From Megalobrama amblycephala (taxonomy: Eukaryota; Chordata; Actinopteri; Cypriniformes; Xenocyprididae): a stretch of DNA of 64,000 nucleotides. Position numbers and translations under genes: made by a program. Shown piece by piece: positions 9,893-21,531 of this stretch (positions are counted from its first letter, which is position 1; each line of letters opens with the position of its first letter). The stretch lies in NCBI RefSeq assembly GCF_018812025.1, contig NC_063052.1, positions 22,756,226 to 22,820,225 of the forward strand, written 5' to 3'. Under the pieces are notes generated by a model. It saw nothing but the letters and a program-made list of their open reading frames with translations, searched no databases and was not told the origin of the DNA.

Positions 9893-10632
9893 TGTTGTTC
9901 CACACCCGTAAGACCTTTGTTTATCTTCGGAACACAAGTTAAGATATTTTTGATAAAATCCACTGGCTCGTGAGGTCTGCACTGAGAGCAAGTTAACTTA
10001 GACTTTCAAATGCCCAGAAAGGTAACTGTTACTAAAAACATATTTAAAACAGTTCATGTGACTACAATGGTTCAACCTTAATGTTATGAAGTGACAAGAA
10101 TACTTTTTGTGCACCAAAAAGTAACAAGCATGTATAATACAATCTCAAACTGCCATAGTCATGTGATTTCAGTAAACAAGGCTTCATTGCATCATAAGTG
10201 TTTCAAGATTTCAATGGTACAAGTGACTTTGGCAGTTTGATACACGCTCTGTCTGAACGACTGATTTGAAACAAAAAATTCATAAAGCTTCGAAGCTTCA
10301 TGAAGCAGTGTTTAGTTCAGTAATGAGTGCTAGATATTGTTGTATAAAGTCGTTATATTGTTTTTTTTGGCGCACAAGTATTCTCTTCACTTCATAACAT
10401 TAAGGTTGAACCATTGTAATCACATGAACTGTTTTAAACATGTTTTTAGTAACAGTTACCTTTCTGGGCATTTGAAGGTCTAAATTAACTTGCTCTCAAT
10501 GCAGGCCTCACGAGTCATTGGATTTTATCAAAAATATCTTAATTTGTGTTCTGAAGATGAACAAAGGTCTTACCTGTGTGGAACGACATGAGGGTGAGTA
10601 ATAAATTGACAGAATTTTCATTTTGGGGTGAA
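9893..10632. mobile_element. Fold-back MITE with about 230-bp arms
   Basis: The left arm (about 9893-10125, with GAACACAAGTTAAGATATTT and AACCTTAATGTTATGAAGTG) is the inverted counterpart of the right arm (about 10372-10600, CACTTCATAACATTAAGGTT and AAATATCTTAATTTGTGTTC). The right terminus reads GGGGTGAACTAAC, the same end type as the element at 14497-15349. The left terminus is missing. No coding capacity. Confidence 0.7.
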
Positions 10633-11190
10633 CTAACATGACCAAGAGTGCTGAATTACCATCACAATTGAAAATGTGACACTGATTTCATTTCATTGTT
10701 TGAATTAATGACTCAATGACTCACTCATTAAGACAGTGACCTGCCGCCACCTACTGGCAGTTTAGTTTCATGTTTAAAAGTATCATTCTTTCCAACATTT
10801 TTTTATTATCTAATCTCACAACATTTTTAAATGCAGTTGTAATTTTTCAGTGTAAATTATTTAATTTGACTGGTAACAGTGTCTTATTACAATAATTTAA
10901 TTTATTGATCAAATGTAAGAATTTAAAATGAAAGATGAAGCATTTATTTAATAATGGGGAAAATGCCCTTTATAAAGGTAAAAATATCACTGATATTAAC
11001 ACTGATGCTGCAGAATAAATTGTATTTATAATAGAGTTTGTGAATGACCGATTTACTCGTCACAGGAAAAGGCCTAATGCCCTGAACTGTTTTAATATAT
11101 TTTACAAAGTAAAATTTTCCTGTGATGTTAAAATGTAATATTCAGCAGCCTGCATCCAGTTGTGGTGTCACATGATCATTCAGAAATCAT
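10633..11190. other. AT-rich stretch without a gene
   Basis: No ORF or RNA gene is visible. It contains CCGCCACCTACTGGCAG and a fragment of the dispersed repeat seen at 9740-9890. Confidence 0.4.
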
Positions 11191-11214
11191 TCATTTGTGG
11201 ATGGAGATGAGTGA

Positions 11215-13667
11215 TCAATCCCCTCGGGTACCAGTAGATCTTTGCCTGATCTCCAGTCTTCTGGTTCTTCTGCTCCTTCCACCATCCCGGTTTCTTGCAT
11301 TATGGAGCCATGATTTAACAGGAGTTTCCACTTCGGAAGCTGTGGCCTGGCCGCTTTTTGTGTGCTTTTTTATCTAAAGTGAGAAAAAAACAACAATTGA
11401 AACATTAATTTAAAAACAAAAAACAAAACACGAGTTTTGTATACATTACATTTGTGTTTTCCCAAAGGTTAGAACATTTCCAACCCAGGGAACAATCTTT
11501 TGAGAACATTTAAATGAATTTTGACTGAAGAAACCTGAGAATAATTTGAGTTCCTGAAAAATAGTTCCAGGTGTTGTTTATTAATGTTAAAAACAATTTT
11601 AGACTGTTGTTGAGAGAGAAAGATATAGTGAGTGAACAAATTGAGGACATGATGAACTGAGAGCATGAGAACAATTTACTAAAATTGTCAACACAATGTA
11701 AAGAAAAAAGTTTTTTGCTACTCAACCTTGTGTCATTCCAAACCTGCATGATTTCTTCTGTGGAAGATGATATTTTGAAAACTGACCATGTTTTTGTCAA
11801 TACAATAAAAAGTCAATGGGATCCAAAGCAGTTTACATTGTATGGACAAAACAGATGAAACATTCTTCAAAATATCTTCTTTTGCATTCCACAGAAAAAA
11901 GTAAGTAATACAAGTTTGGAACAACATGAAGAACTATACCTTTAATGTAAGAAATCATTGATGACTTTAACTTTCAGCATGAATATGTAATTTTTATTAA
12001 AATAAATGCAAATACTGAGAATGTGTCTGACAGTCAAAAATGTACTTACACAGCAAAAGATGCAGTGACCTGTGCCTGAGCGGCTCTCCTTAGGTTTATT
12101 TAGCTGTGGTTAACAAAATCACAAAGGAGAAAAAGAGAGAAAGAAATATTGAATAAATCTATACAAATTAAAATGTACTGTATTCATTTTTCATCAGTGA
12201 TTATTGACTAATCAGCATGTCAGGAGTTCTCAGCTCTGGTCCTCGAAGTGCACTGTCTTGAACAGTTTATGTCCACACCTGATCAATCTCACCACATGTG
12301 ACTTTCTAGTCAGTAAACCAAAAGAGCTCGATTGGCTTTCAGGTGTGTTGGACCAGGGTTGGTGCTAAAGTCTGCAGGACAGTGGTCCTCGAGGCCCAGA
12401 GCTGATATCCCCTGCAATATGTTCTGAACATGACAATTCAGAGATCCAGAATGACTGCTAGATCGATCACTTACGACAGTGGTGTCCAGTCCTGGTCATG
12501 GAGAGTGTAGCTCAAACCGTCCTGTAGTTCCTGGTCATCCTGAAGACTTGTAGTCAGGAATCAGGACTAGATGGCAAAGAATACTGAAAAGAGAGAGGAC
12601 AAACAACATTTCAATGGTATGAAGCCAGTTTAAATCTTTTATTCATGAATATGTACAATGGCATCTGAGAATGTGACACATGGCACCACTGTACTGTCAG
12701 AGACAGTGATACCCAAAAGATTAACAGATAACAAGCAAAATGTTTATGAAAGTACAGTTATTTGGTGCAATAATTTGGTGCAATACAAAAACTGAGAATG
12801 TGTCAGACAGTGAGTCGAATACTTACAGAGCAGAACCAATGATCTGATTACACACAATAAAAAGGAGAAAAAGAAACAAGAATTAATATTTCAGTTAAAC
12901 ATTGCTCTGTATGGATGAACGTGCTGATGAAATGTAGCCTATACATTCGAGAGAAATTATACATCAATATTTAATGTAAATATAACTAAAACATTTAGGC
13001 CATGAAATTATATCTTTTCATAATTAATTAATTACAGATGGTTGTTTTCATGTGAAATACACAGGCCAATGACTTTGCGTGAGACAAAGCGTTCAATTTG
13101 ATATTTTTAGGTCACGTTAATATGATATAAAAATACAAAGCACATGTATAATGGTTTGCTGTCTGAACTGTCAGCGCACAGTGTTTATCGATGTATGAAC
13201 GGTTATAAAATCATATGTAACGAGATTTAATGTAGGCCTCGTTTACGTCGCTATTTTAACTATAAAACGGACATGACTGAATCATTATAGCTCGGTCGTA
13301 GTTCGCTAAAATAGCAACAGGAGAACAATAATAAATCAAATTAACACCAAATGGATGTAAAACAATTCAAGGCATTGAATTTATGCAGTTTTAAAGTACA
13401 TATATAAAGTATAGATTACCAGAAAATGGGCTAGTCGACCGTTATAACCGTTAGTCATTTAAACGACAGCATACGTTACAATCAAATTAAAACACTAAAA
13501 ATGGGTGTAATTTAATTTTAGTCAATAAATTCATTAGCATTTTCATCTGTTACACTAATTGTAACAGAAAACTCAGAAATTACCATTTAAAAAAGCTTAT
13601 AATTTAAAAAGCTTACCTGTTTGAAGCAGAACTGGGCAGTGCAGTCCAATCCGGAATGACAGCTCAT
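11215..13667 (-). CDS. Candidate three-exon small ORF (87 codons), unrecognised
   Basis: Proposed join on the minus strand: 13667-13617, 12103-12050, 11373-11215. Exon 1 starts ATG (MSCHSGLDCTAQFCFKQ) and ends CAG before GTAAGC. Exon 2 is preceded by TTGTTAACCACAG, encodes KPKESRSGTGHCIFC, and is followed by GTAAGTA. Exon 3 follows TTTTTTTCTCACTTTAG and stays open through SEVETPVKSWLHNARNRDGG and a basic tail to TGA. All three exons join in phase 0, and six Cys/His lie in the first 35 residues. An alternative frame of exon 3 is also long and acidic (EGAEEPEDWRSGKDLL), so the frame is uncertain. I do not recognise the protein. It lies inside the 17.6 kb insert, so it could be transposon-encoded, captured, or chance. 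Confidence 0.25.
11733..11922. mobile_element. Short fold-back MITE
   Basis: Left arm CATTCCAAACCTGCATGATT..TTCTGTGGA and right arm TCCACAGAAAAAAGTAAGTA..CAAGTTTGGAAC are inverted copies, with GTCAATGGGATCC in the centre. It resembles a common cyprinid fold-back repeat. No coding. Confidence 0.6.
12221..12414. mobile_element. hAT-like MITE (194 bp), old copy
   Basis: Ends CAGGAGTTCTCAGCTCTGG and CCAGAGCTGATATCCCCTG. The flanking octamers CAGCATGT and CAATATGT match at 6 of 8 positions, consistent with a decayed 8-bp duplication. It has the same type and length as the copies at 32445 and 35861. Confidence 0.65.
12415..13610 (-). other. Intron-like region with a second exon/donor-like unit
   Basis: No substantial ORF. 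The minus strand at 12790-12900 (GTAATCAG acceptor, 17-base exon-like piece, GTAAGTATT donor, then CTGTCTGACACATTCTCAG) repeats the pattern at 12010-12170 (GTAAGTACA, then CTGTCAGACACATTCTCAG), so the two look like duplicated exon-intron units. A partial hAT-like MITE end (CAGTGGTGTCCAGTCCTGG) lies near 12478. Confidence 0.3.
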
Positions 13668-14496
13668 TAGCGATGCAGTTCCAGCTGTCTCATTGGTTAG
13701 AATTAATCACGTGATGACGCCATCTTCCCTATTACTAATAAGGCTCTGCTAATAATAATATTTTTTTTATATAGAAATATATAATATCAAATTCATCAAT
13801 GGGTCAGGCAAATATGGTGCAGCAAGATGAGAAATTAAAAAATCTTTTAAAAACCTGTTTTAAAAGCATGCATCAGGTACGTTAAAATGTATATATTGTG
13901 TCTAAGTTGATTTTATGTTGATAAAAATGCATTTGCCAATTTTTTACTAAAGTTAAGAATGAATGTACCTAAAAATGTCAAATGGTGTAACCGCCAGTTA
14001 TCCACATAGATGGCATGTAAGCTCACTTATGAAATATATACTTCAATTTAAAATATCAAATGAAAAATAATTTTATTAGAGTTATCTCTAAAGTAAATTT
14101 TAACGTGTTTTTGCAATATTTGGTGGGACACATGCTGAAAACACATTTGTTTTCTAAATAATCTTTGACAAATTATTTTAAAATTGTTTAAAATCATGTT
14201 ATTACACTAAACTAGATGATTACATTTTATTTTTTATTTTTTTATTTATTTTTCTGTAAATAATTATATTTTTTATGAAAAATACTGGTTACGCCAATTG
14301 ACACAAACCAGTTACACCACCTGACCATGTTACTTCTACAGCCAAAGGCCATTGTTTGTTGAACAAATTGACACTGAAAATCAAGCATGACAGTCAGCAA
14401 GTTAAGTTAAGTGGTTTCAGTGATGAAAAACAACATCTGACAACAAGAAATAATCATAGTAATGAACAGTGAAATCATGTCTCATATATTTTACAG

Positions 14497-15349
14497 TTAA
14501 AGGGTTAGTTCACCCAAAAATGAAATTTCTGTTATTAATTACTCACCCTCTTGTCATTTCACACCCACAAGACCTTCGTTCATCTTCAGAACACAAATTA
14601 AGATCATTTTATCTCCCATAGAAAGCAACAAAATTACCCCTTTCAAGGTCCAGAAAGGTACTAAAGACATCGTTAAAACAGTCGACGTGACTGCAAAGGA
14701 TCAACCTTAATCTTAATGGTTCAACCTTATTATGAAGAGACAAGAATACATTTTTTGTGCAAAAACAAAACAAAAATAGCATCTTTATTAAACTATTTTG
14801 TCTCTTCCCTGTCATTCTCCCATGCTGTTGACATGGTAAACACAGTGCAGAAACTCCAGGTTTTACGTCAGAACACCGGCTCATTATTGGCCGGGCCCTG
14901 CGTCAGTCTCACACGCATGCGCTGTGCTGATCACGTGATCAGCTTTGGCCAATACTGAGCTGGCATTCAGACATAAAGAAGGAAGGCTTCACTGTGTTAC
15001 TGTGTCACCTGCGTGAGGATAATGACGGGAAGAGAAGAGATTGTTGAATAAAGTCATAATTTTCATTTTGTTTTTGCGCACAAAAAGTATTCTCATCTCT
15101 TCATAACATTAAGGTTGAAACACTGCAGTCACGTTGACTGTTTTAACAATGGCTCTACAACCTTTCTGGACCTTGAATGTGGTAATTTTGTTGCTTTCTA
15201 TGGGAGATTAAAAAAAAAGCTCCCAGATTTCATCAAAAAATACCTTAATTTGTGTTCTGAAGATGAACAAAGGTCTAACATGTGTGGAACGACATGAGAT
15301 TGAGTAATAAATGACAGAAATTTCATTTTTGGGTGAACTAACCCTTTAA
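14497..15349. mobile_element. TTAA-flanked fold-back MITE (about 850 bp)
   Basis: TTAA at 14497-14500 and 15346-15349 flanks AGGGTTAGTTCACCC and its inverse GGGTGAACTAACCCT. Long imperfect inverted arms (ACCTTCGTTCATCTTCAGAA against TTCTGAAGATGAACAAAGGT) surround an unrelated centre. The TTAA duplication suggests piggyBac- or Kolobok-type transposase. No coding. Confidence 0.75.
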
Positions 15350-15584
15350 GGAACAATATCTGATAACAAGAAATCATCAAAGTGATCATTTCTTAAAAAA
15401 AAAAAAAAAATCTGATAGCAGGATTAGAATTCACTGGTGCTCTGTGATGAGCCACTGTTTCCTTGCTTGAAACTATATCAATTTATCTATTGGGGCAAGA
15501 GGGGCTCTGTTATGTCGTTTTAATTATAAAATCTTAGAAATTTAATGAATTGTATTTTATAGATGTAAATTGTAGTCTTTGGTT

Positions 15585-16210
15585 AAATGCACAATATGTA
15601 AGACTTTTGGATTAAAATATCAAAAAACCACTTGGACAATTTTATATATTTTGTTGACTTGTGTACTTACAGTATATTATGCCAGATGTTTCCAAGAATG
15701 TTTAAACCTAGAGAAATAATGACCAGGACACGAGCCATGTCTGTGCGTCGCCTATCAATGACATGATACCCGCGTTAATCTCGGTTTCCGGTTTTATTTT
15801 GTCGAAACCACAGAAACACCAAAGACGCTTTAATATATTATGTGTTTTGTTAGACAGATGAGCAACTGTTTGGATACATTTGTCGACAGAAATCTAATCA
15901 TATTATATAGCTAAACACATTTAGTCTTATTGTTTAAATCTTGTTTTCTTGATTTACTGTTAGTACCATGTTTTACCATGCCTAATATGGATCTAGTTGA
16001 CTGCAGTGTGCAACAAGTGTCTCATGGCAGCTGCCGAGCGAACGCACAGAGTAGCATTTTAACAAATTTGAACACACAAATGTGTGTAATATTTTAAAAC
16101 AGAGCTGCTTTACATCACATACGCTTGACCTGAAGAAGCAGAAGCAGCGACTGCGGCATAATAAAAGCTGTTGTCGATACGTTTGACGCACTTGTCTTTC
16201 ATTAGCAATC
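15585..16210. repeat. Dispersed repeat, probably a MITE
   Basis: Begins TGCACAATATGTAAGAC and contains CCCGCGTTAATCTCGGTTTC and GAAACACCAAAGACGC. It resembles a dispersed fish repeat from memory only; termini are not resolved and no gene is present. Confidence 0.3.
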
Positions 16211-16519
16211 ACTCCATGATTTTATATTGCTTACATTTTGAAGTGAATGGAATAGAAATATTGAAGCTAAACATTTCAATGTTAAACATTAATGTTCTAA
16301 ACATTAATGTTGTGCAACATAATTATATATTATTTTACTGAATTACAGAGCTTTAATAATAAAGTTGTGGATAAAGCACCACTTTCTCAAAAAAAATAAA
16401 ACATTGAACATTTGAAAATAGTTCCAAATAGTAGTTTAGTTTATATTACATCTTTAATCAGCAATATGAACTAGTGATTTTGACTAAATTTGCCCCTAAC
16501 AGAAAGGCTTGTAATAGAA

Positions 16520-16551
16520 GTCAAATGGTGTAACCGGTTACACCATTTGAC
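16520..16551. repeat. Perfect 32-bp palindrome of two motif copies
   Basis: GTCAAATGGTGTAACC is followed immediately by its exact reverse complement, so two copies of the dispersed motif meet head to head at CC|GG. It could be a two-fold protein-binding site or a hairpin. Confidence 0.9.
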
Positions 16552-18239
16552 ATCTCAATTTAAAATCAAATTTGACAGGTATTATCATGGACACCTATGT
16601 AAGCACATGGCCTTGGTGGAAATATTTCAAATTTAATTTTTAAAGTCAATACACATTTTTATAATAATGATGAATTATCAATGTATTCATGGGGTCATAC
16701 CATTTGACATGTATACCTAAGAATACCTAACCATACCCTAAAAATGTCAAAATATCTCATATTTTAAAGACAGTTACTAACCTTTGCATGCAGCATTTAG
16801 TGTCACCAGGGTCCCTCTTTGTGATATAATTTCCTGTCACATGATTTTCTTGCACAATATTAACAAAATGGCTCCTTGAATGGTGGTTACACCACCTTGA
16901 CACTTCAGGAATTTGACTTGACTCCTATGATTCCCCAAATTATTTATAATATTCAGAACAATGGTGTTAAATTTATTTTTATTTACTATTAAATTGTTCT
17001 AATGTAAGATTATGCAAAACTAGATAATATGGTGTTTTATTGAGAATTTCACCTTTTTTAAACAAGATCAATTATTTGGTACTAAGTTTTTACGGTTACA
17101 CCACATTGACATTTTTGCAATCAATCCCCAAATATTCTCTCGAAATTGATTAAAACCAGAAATTTTAGACTTGGTCCTCAAAAAAGAGAATGTATGTAAG
17201 TAATTTGCTAATTTATTTTGCCATTTTTACCCTTTTAAATTTAACTAAAACTATAAGGACACAAAAAAATGAGCGTCACGTCATTGACCCATATATATAT
17301 ATATATATATGCACACATAACTGATGAAGACCAATGATAATAGTGAACAAATGCATCATTGATCAGCAATTTACATTGTTTTATTGTGACAGATAAGTTA
17401 ATTTTATTTAATATATACGGTAATACTTTCTATGAAGTCTATGCTTATAATGAATTTTAGCTCTATTTATACTTATTTATGTTAAGTATTCTATAAATAT
17501 ATTTTAAAAACTCATTAAGACATATACTGCATTCAAAGAACAGTTATAGATGGGTCATTCTACAGAAACGTCCACTAGACTTTACAGAAATATTACACTT
17601 GAAATACACTTTAGGATTACAATTTTTTTTATATTTTAATATGAAACCATATGTTATTTGAACAATTAAACCTTCTTGAGCCATCAATGTGGCAATAATT
17701 GTTTTTTAATTAATTATAAAAATTCCAAACACCACAGAAGCTCTCGTCCCCACAGTCATGTACAGAGGGAAAGGGCTTTATTTTGAGGTCACAAACAGGT
17801 TTTTCTACCATTTTAATTACAATAATGTATGCATAACTATCAAATATATAATGTAAATGACATAAAAAAAAAACAAATGCCGAATAAATATTATAAAATA
17901 TATAAAGAATGTAGTTGTCCCCTGGTGTTGTGTCACTGGTGTTACCTTTAACAAAAATCTCTTATTTTGAAAGAAATAATCACAACGATGACATCACTTG
18001 ACTTCCTTCTGTCTATTTCCTGAAGATCAATGAAGAAAGGCCAATGAAAAGTCCACTATCTCTTTTCAATTATCAGAAATTTTAATTAGAAAATCATAAT
18101 TTCATATGAAGCTTTTAGTTGAAGTCGCTGGTGTGACCTACTTTATTGCTAGGGAATTTTAAAAAACTAGAATACAAATAGATTAAACTACTTAATTTAG
18201 TGAATATACCATGATTGACAAAATGTGGGTTGACACCTT

Positions 18240-18664
18240 TGTGGAATTACAAATTTAAGAATCTGTTTAAGATCTGCGGATCCTACATCCTGACCATTTG
18301 GCAGGACAAGCTTAAGATACAGCAGTGTCTTTGTCTCTATGATAATGTAAAGGTATGGGCGATACTGCCAGACTGATTAGATTAGCACCTATGCATTTGA
18401 ATGACACATTTATGCTGATTAGAACATGGCTGGGAAATGTAGAGAATGGGCTGATTCCTGTATTGCATTTGCATGCTTTGTTTAGATTGTCCACACCTCT
18501 ACTCTATGTATCCCTCCCCCTTGAATGTATATGAACTACCAAGTCACTGCCTTAGTGAGATTTTGGATGACCACAGCGACGCACAGCGTGTTTCTCAATA
18601 AAGAGTAACTTCTGCTTCAAGAGATCCCAAAGTCTCCTGGTCTATGCTTCTGAGATTTCCAACA
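18240..18664 (+). mobile_element. Solo LTR (425 bp)
   Basis: Begins TGTGGAATTAC, ends GAGATTTCCAACA, and is flanked by CCTT at 18236-18239 and 18665-18668. It carries a polyadenylation signal (CTCAATAAAGAG) about 65 bases from its end. A related 3' LTR fragment occurs at 28251-28346. Retroelement group unknown. Confidence 0.7.
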
Positions 18665-18706
18665 CCTTGCAGCAGCCATTTTGTAAAATGCATTTTTCAT
18701 GAAAAA

Positions 18707-18780
18707 TGTCACTGGTGTTACCGTCACTGGTGTTACCTTTTTATGAAATTGTCACTGGTATTACCGTCACTGGTGTTACC
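18707..18780 (+). repeat. Cluster of four GTCACTGGTGTTACC motifs
   Basis: Two tandem pairs abut directly (18707-18737 and 18751-18780); one copy has an A for G (GGTATTACC). This is the densest cluster of the dispersed motif. Confidence 0.9.
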
Positions 18781-19483
18781 CGTTTATAGATAAACTTTAT
18801 TTAAAGCTATTCATTTAGTTCTTTTGCATAAAATAGCACTAAGATTATATGATTCTAACTTTTCTTTCTCATTGTTAATCCTCCTTTGGGCAGATATGGC
18901 TAAATTAAGGGTATATGGCTAAATTCAGTGCAGCGACTTTACAGACAGCATATTTTACAGACAGTTTTAAAATGTTGTTTATGATCTTTTTCTGACTGTT
19001 TTCACTAAGTGTCAATGATAGTCTTTGATTGTATGCCAAATGTAAAAATTTAGTCCAATCTACTTAATTATAGTTGAAAAATTAAGGATCTTTGGTCCTA
19101 TGTATATGTCACTGGTGATTCATTGTTGTCACTGGTGTTACTGTGTTTTGTCCGTCACATTAAATAAAATGTGTCATATGTGACATGATAATAATTTTAC
19201 ATCCATTGAATTCTGCTACACTCAAGAATTAAGATTTAAAGGATTGCATCATTACTTTTTATAACTGTTTTTCAAATATTTCATTGTTATAGCAAATACA
19301 TGGTTGTGCGATTGAATTAACATTATTCAATCACACTTTTAACTAACCTGATTAAAATAAAAAAACACATAAAATCCTTATTTTTGCATTATCATTATTA
19401 TTTTGTAACTCTGACTGCATGTGCTGAAAAAACTGCGAAATAATATTTCATAAAAATGTTTAAAAATGCCAGAGAAGTAAGGT

Positions 19484-19703
19484 AACGTCTCGGTTATGTA
19501 TGTAACCCTCGTTCCCTGAAGGAGGGAACGGAGACGTACGTCAGTAGTGACCGACGAATTGGGATATCGCTTAGAGAGCCCTATCAGCTTCGTGTGAACT
19601 AAAACAAGCCAATGGAATTGGCGTGCGATATTTGCATAATGCGCACCGCCCCCGACAGGTGTATATAAATAGGAAGCGGATGCAATCGCACTCTGTTTTT
19701 CGC
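19484..19703 (-). repeat. DIRS-A2 3' inverted terminal repeat
   Basis: Starts GTCTCGGTTATGTATG after AAC and includes the shared core with TGTATATAAATAGG. It is the inverse of the repeat at 25573-25759. Confidence 0.85.
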
Positions 19704-19754
19704 TGAGGAGACAACTGGTGTCCGCACTACAGCGAGGGTACAGAAACTGTGGCG

Positions 19755-19870
19755 ACGGGACGTACGTCTCCGTTCCCTCCTTCAGGGAACGAGGGTTACA
19801 TATGTAACCGAGACGTTCCCTTTTAGTCGGTCACGTTCGACGTACGTCAGTAGTGACCGACGAATTGGGA
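19755..19870 (-). repeat. DIRS-A2 internal complementary region
   Basis: The two termini meet through one GTT at 19815-19817 (CCGAGAC-GTT-CCCTTTTAGTCGG), the same arrangement as at 6535-6537 in DIRS-A1. Confidence 0.8.
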
Positions 19871-20632
19871 TCCCAACTAAAGCGCCACAGTTACGAAACC
19901 CCTTCCAGTTGCCCAGCGCAAGCTCGGCTACGCATAGCACCAGCTGGAACGGTGAAGGGGCGAGCTTACGCCGAGAGAGTTTACTGCTGTCTTACCGAAT
20001 ACCCACTAAGTAAACTAGACTACACTGGGGAAGCGAACCCGTAAGGGACGCTGCGGAGGCCACTACCTACCCAATGGGGGAGGAGTTTACGTGGAGAACA
20101 CACATATGGACTGGCCCGGGGGGCAGTACGCATATGGGGTCCCTGGGATGGCTCCACCTGGGTAGGGGGAGACTCATCTGACAGGTGACAGCAGAGCTGG
20201 CTCTGCTAAGGGAAAGACACGGGCTCGCCGTAAGGAGTTTAGACCCGTGGACAATTACACATATGGGACCGCTCACGTAGAGGGGTCACGACATATGGGC
20301 CCCAGCCAACAGACAGCGTCAGCGACGGATGTAGGCCTGGCATCAGACACTCCGCAATGTCCGAGCCGAAGGGGGAGGCGGAGGAACTCGACAGGGTTCG
20401 CCAAGCGGGGAACACGACTGGAGTAAAAGTATGCACGTATCCGGCCAGGGGGCGGGAATGGCATTGCAAGCCGACACTTAGAGCGGGTACAACACGTCTA
20501 CCGACTAGTAGATGCGAGTACACGTGAAGATACCGGCTCTACACGTAGGCTATAAAACCTAGCGAACGTGTTAGGTGTCGCCCAGCCCGCAGCTCTACAG
20601 ATATCTGTCAGCGAGGCGCCATGAGCCAGCGC

Positions 20633-21531
20633 CTAGGAAGAGGCCACCCCTCTGGTGGAGTGGGCTCTCAACCCGAGCGGGCAAGGCACGCCCTGGGATT
20701 CATACGCCAAGGCGATGGCATCCACTATCCAGTGGGCCATCCTCTGCTTGGAGACAGCCTTTCCCTTCTGCTGGCCTCCGTAACAGACAAAGAGCTGATC
20801 TGAGGTCCTGAAGCTTCGCGTTCTGTCCACGTACACACGCAGAGCGCGGACGGGACAGAGCAAAGCTAGGGCTGGGTCTGCCTCCTCCGAGGGCAGCGCT
20901 TGCAGGTTCACTACCTGATCTCTGAAGGGAGTGGTAGGAACCTTGGGCACGTATCCAGGCCGGGGTCTCAGGATGACGTGAGAATCACCGGGCCCGAATT
21001 CTAGGCACGCTTCGTCGACCGAAAACGCATGCAGGTCCCCTACCCTCTTCAGGGAAGCCAATGCAACCAGAAGGACAGTTTTTAGGGACATAACCTTCAG
21101 GTCGACTGATCGCAAAGGCTCAAAGGGATGACCCCGGAGAGCTGTGAGAACCAGGGTCAGATCCCAAGAGGGTACGGAGGAAGGGCGAGGAGGATTCAGT
21201 CTCCTTGCCCCCCTCAGGAACCTGACGATCAGATCGTGTTTCCCCAGGGACTTACCCTCAACTGCGTGGTGATGTGCAGCGATAGCGGCAACATACACCT
21301 TCAGGGTGGAGGGAGACAGCCTTTGCTCCAACCCTTCTTGCAGGAAGGAAAGCACAGATCTGACCGAGCATGATCGGGGGTCCTCTCGGCGAGAGGCGCA
21401 CCATTCGACGAACAGGTTCCACTTCAGCGCGTAGAGACTCCTAGTGGAAGGAGCTCTAGCGGAAGTGATGGTGTCTACGACCGCTTGCGGGAGATCACTC
21501 AGAACCTCCGCATCCCGTCCAGGGACCACAC
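20633..21531 (-). pseudogene. DIRS-A2 tyrosine recombinase, truncated by nonsense
   Basis: Same domains as the DIRS-A1 recombinase: SARAPSTRSLYALKWNLF, LSPSTLKVYVAAIAAHH, LASLKRVGDLHAF and AHSTRG. A TGG to TAG change at 20635-20633 stops the protein five codons after the HxxR arginine. The tryptophan lost in DIRS-A1 (12 codons further on) is intact here, and the tyrosine codon survives untranslated at 20554-20552. Independent nonsense changes in the two copies suggest decay after insertion, not a programmed stop. Confidence 0.9.

Larger units (their letters stand above)
13800..17291. mobile_element. TGGGTCA element 1 with dispersed motif, unclassified
   Basis: Starts TGGGTCAGGC at 13800 and ends ATTGACCCA at 17291; only about 7 bases of TIR are clear. 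Copies of a 17-base motif, TGTCAAATGGTGTAACC or variants, occur at 13976-13992, 14287-14303 (reverse), 14309-14325 (reverse), 16520-16551 (both orientations), 16885-16902 (reverse) and 17094-17112 (reverse). A TTAA MITE (14497-15349) and another repeat (15585-16210) are nested inside. No transposase ORF is seen. Boundaries are inferred from the termini and the motif distribution. Confidence 0.4.

Noticed and set aside
11162..11377. Plus-strand ORF with a hydrophobic Leu stretch
   Set aside because: Antisense to the candidate exon at 11215-11373 and overlapping a dispersed repeat at its start.
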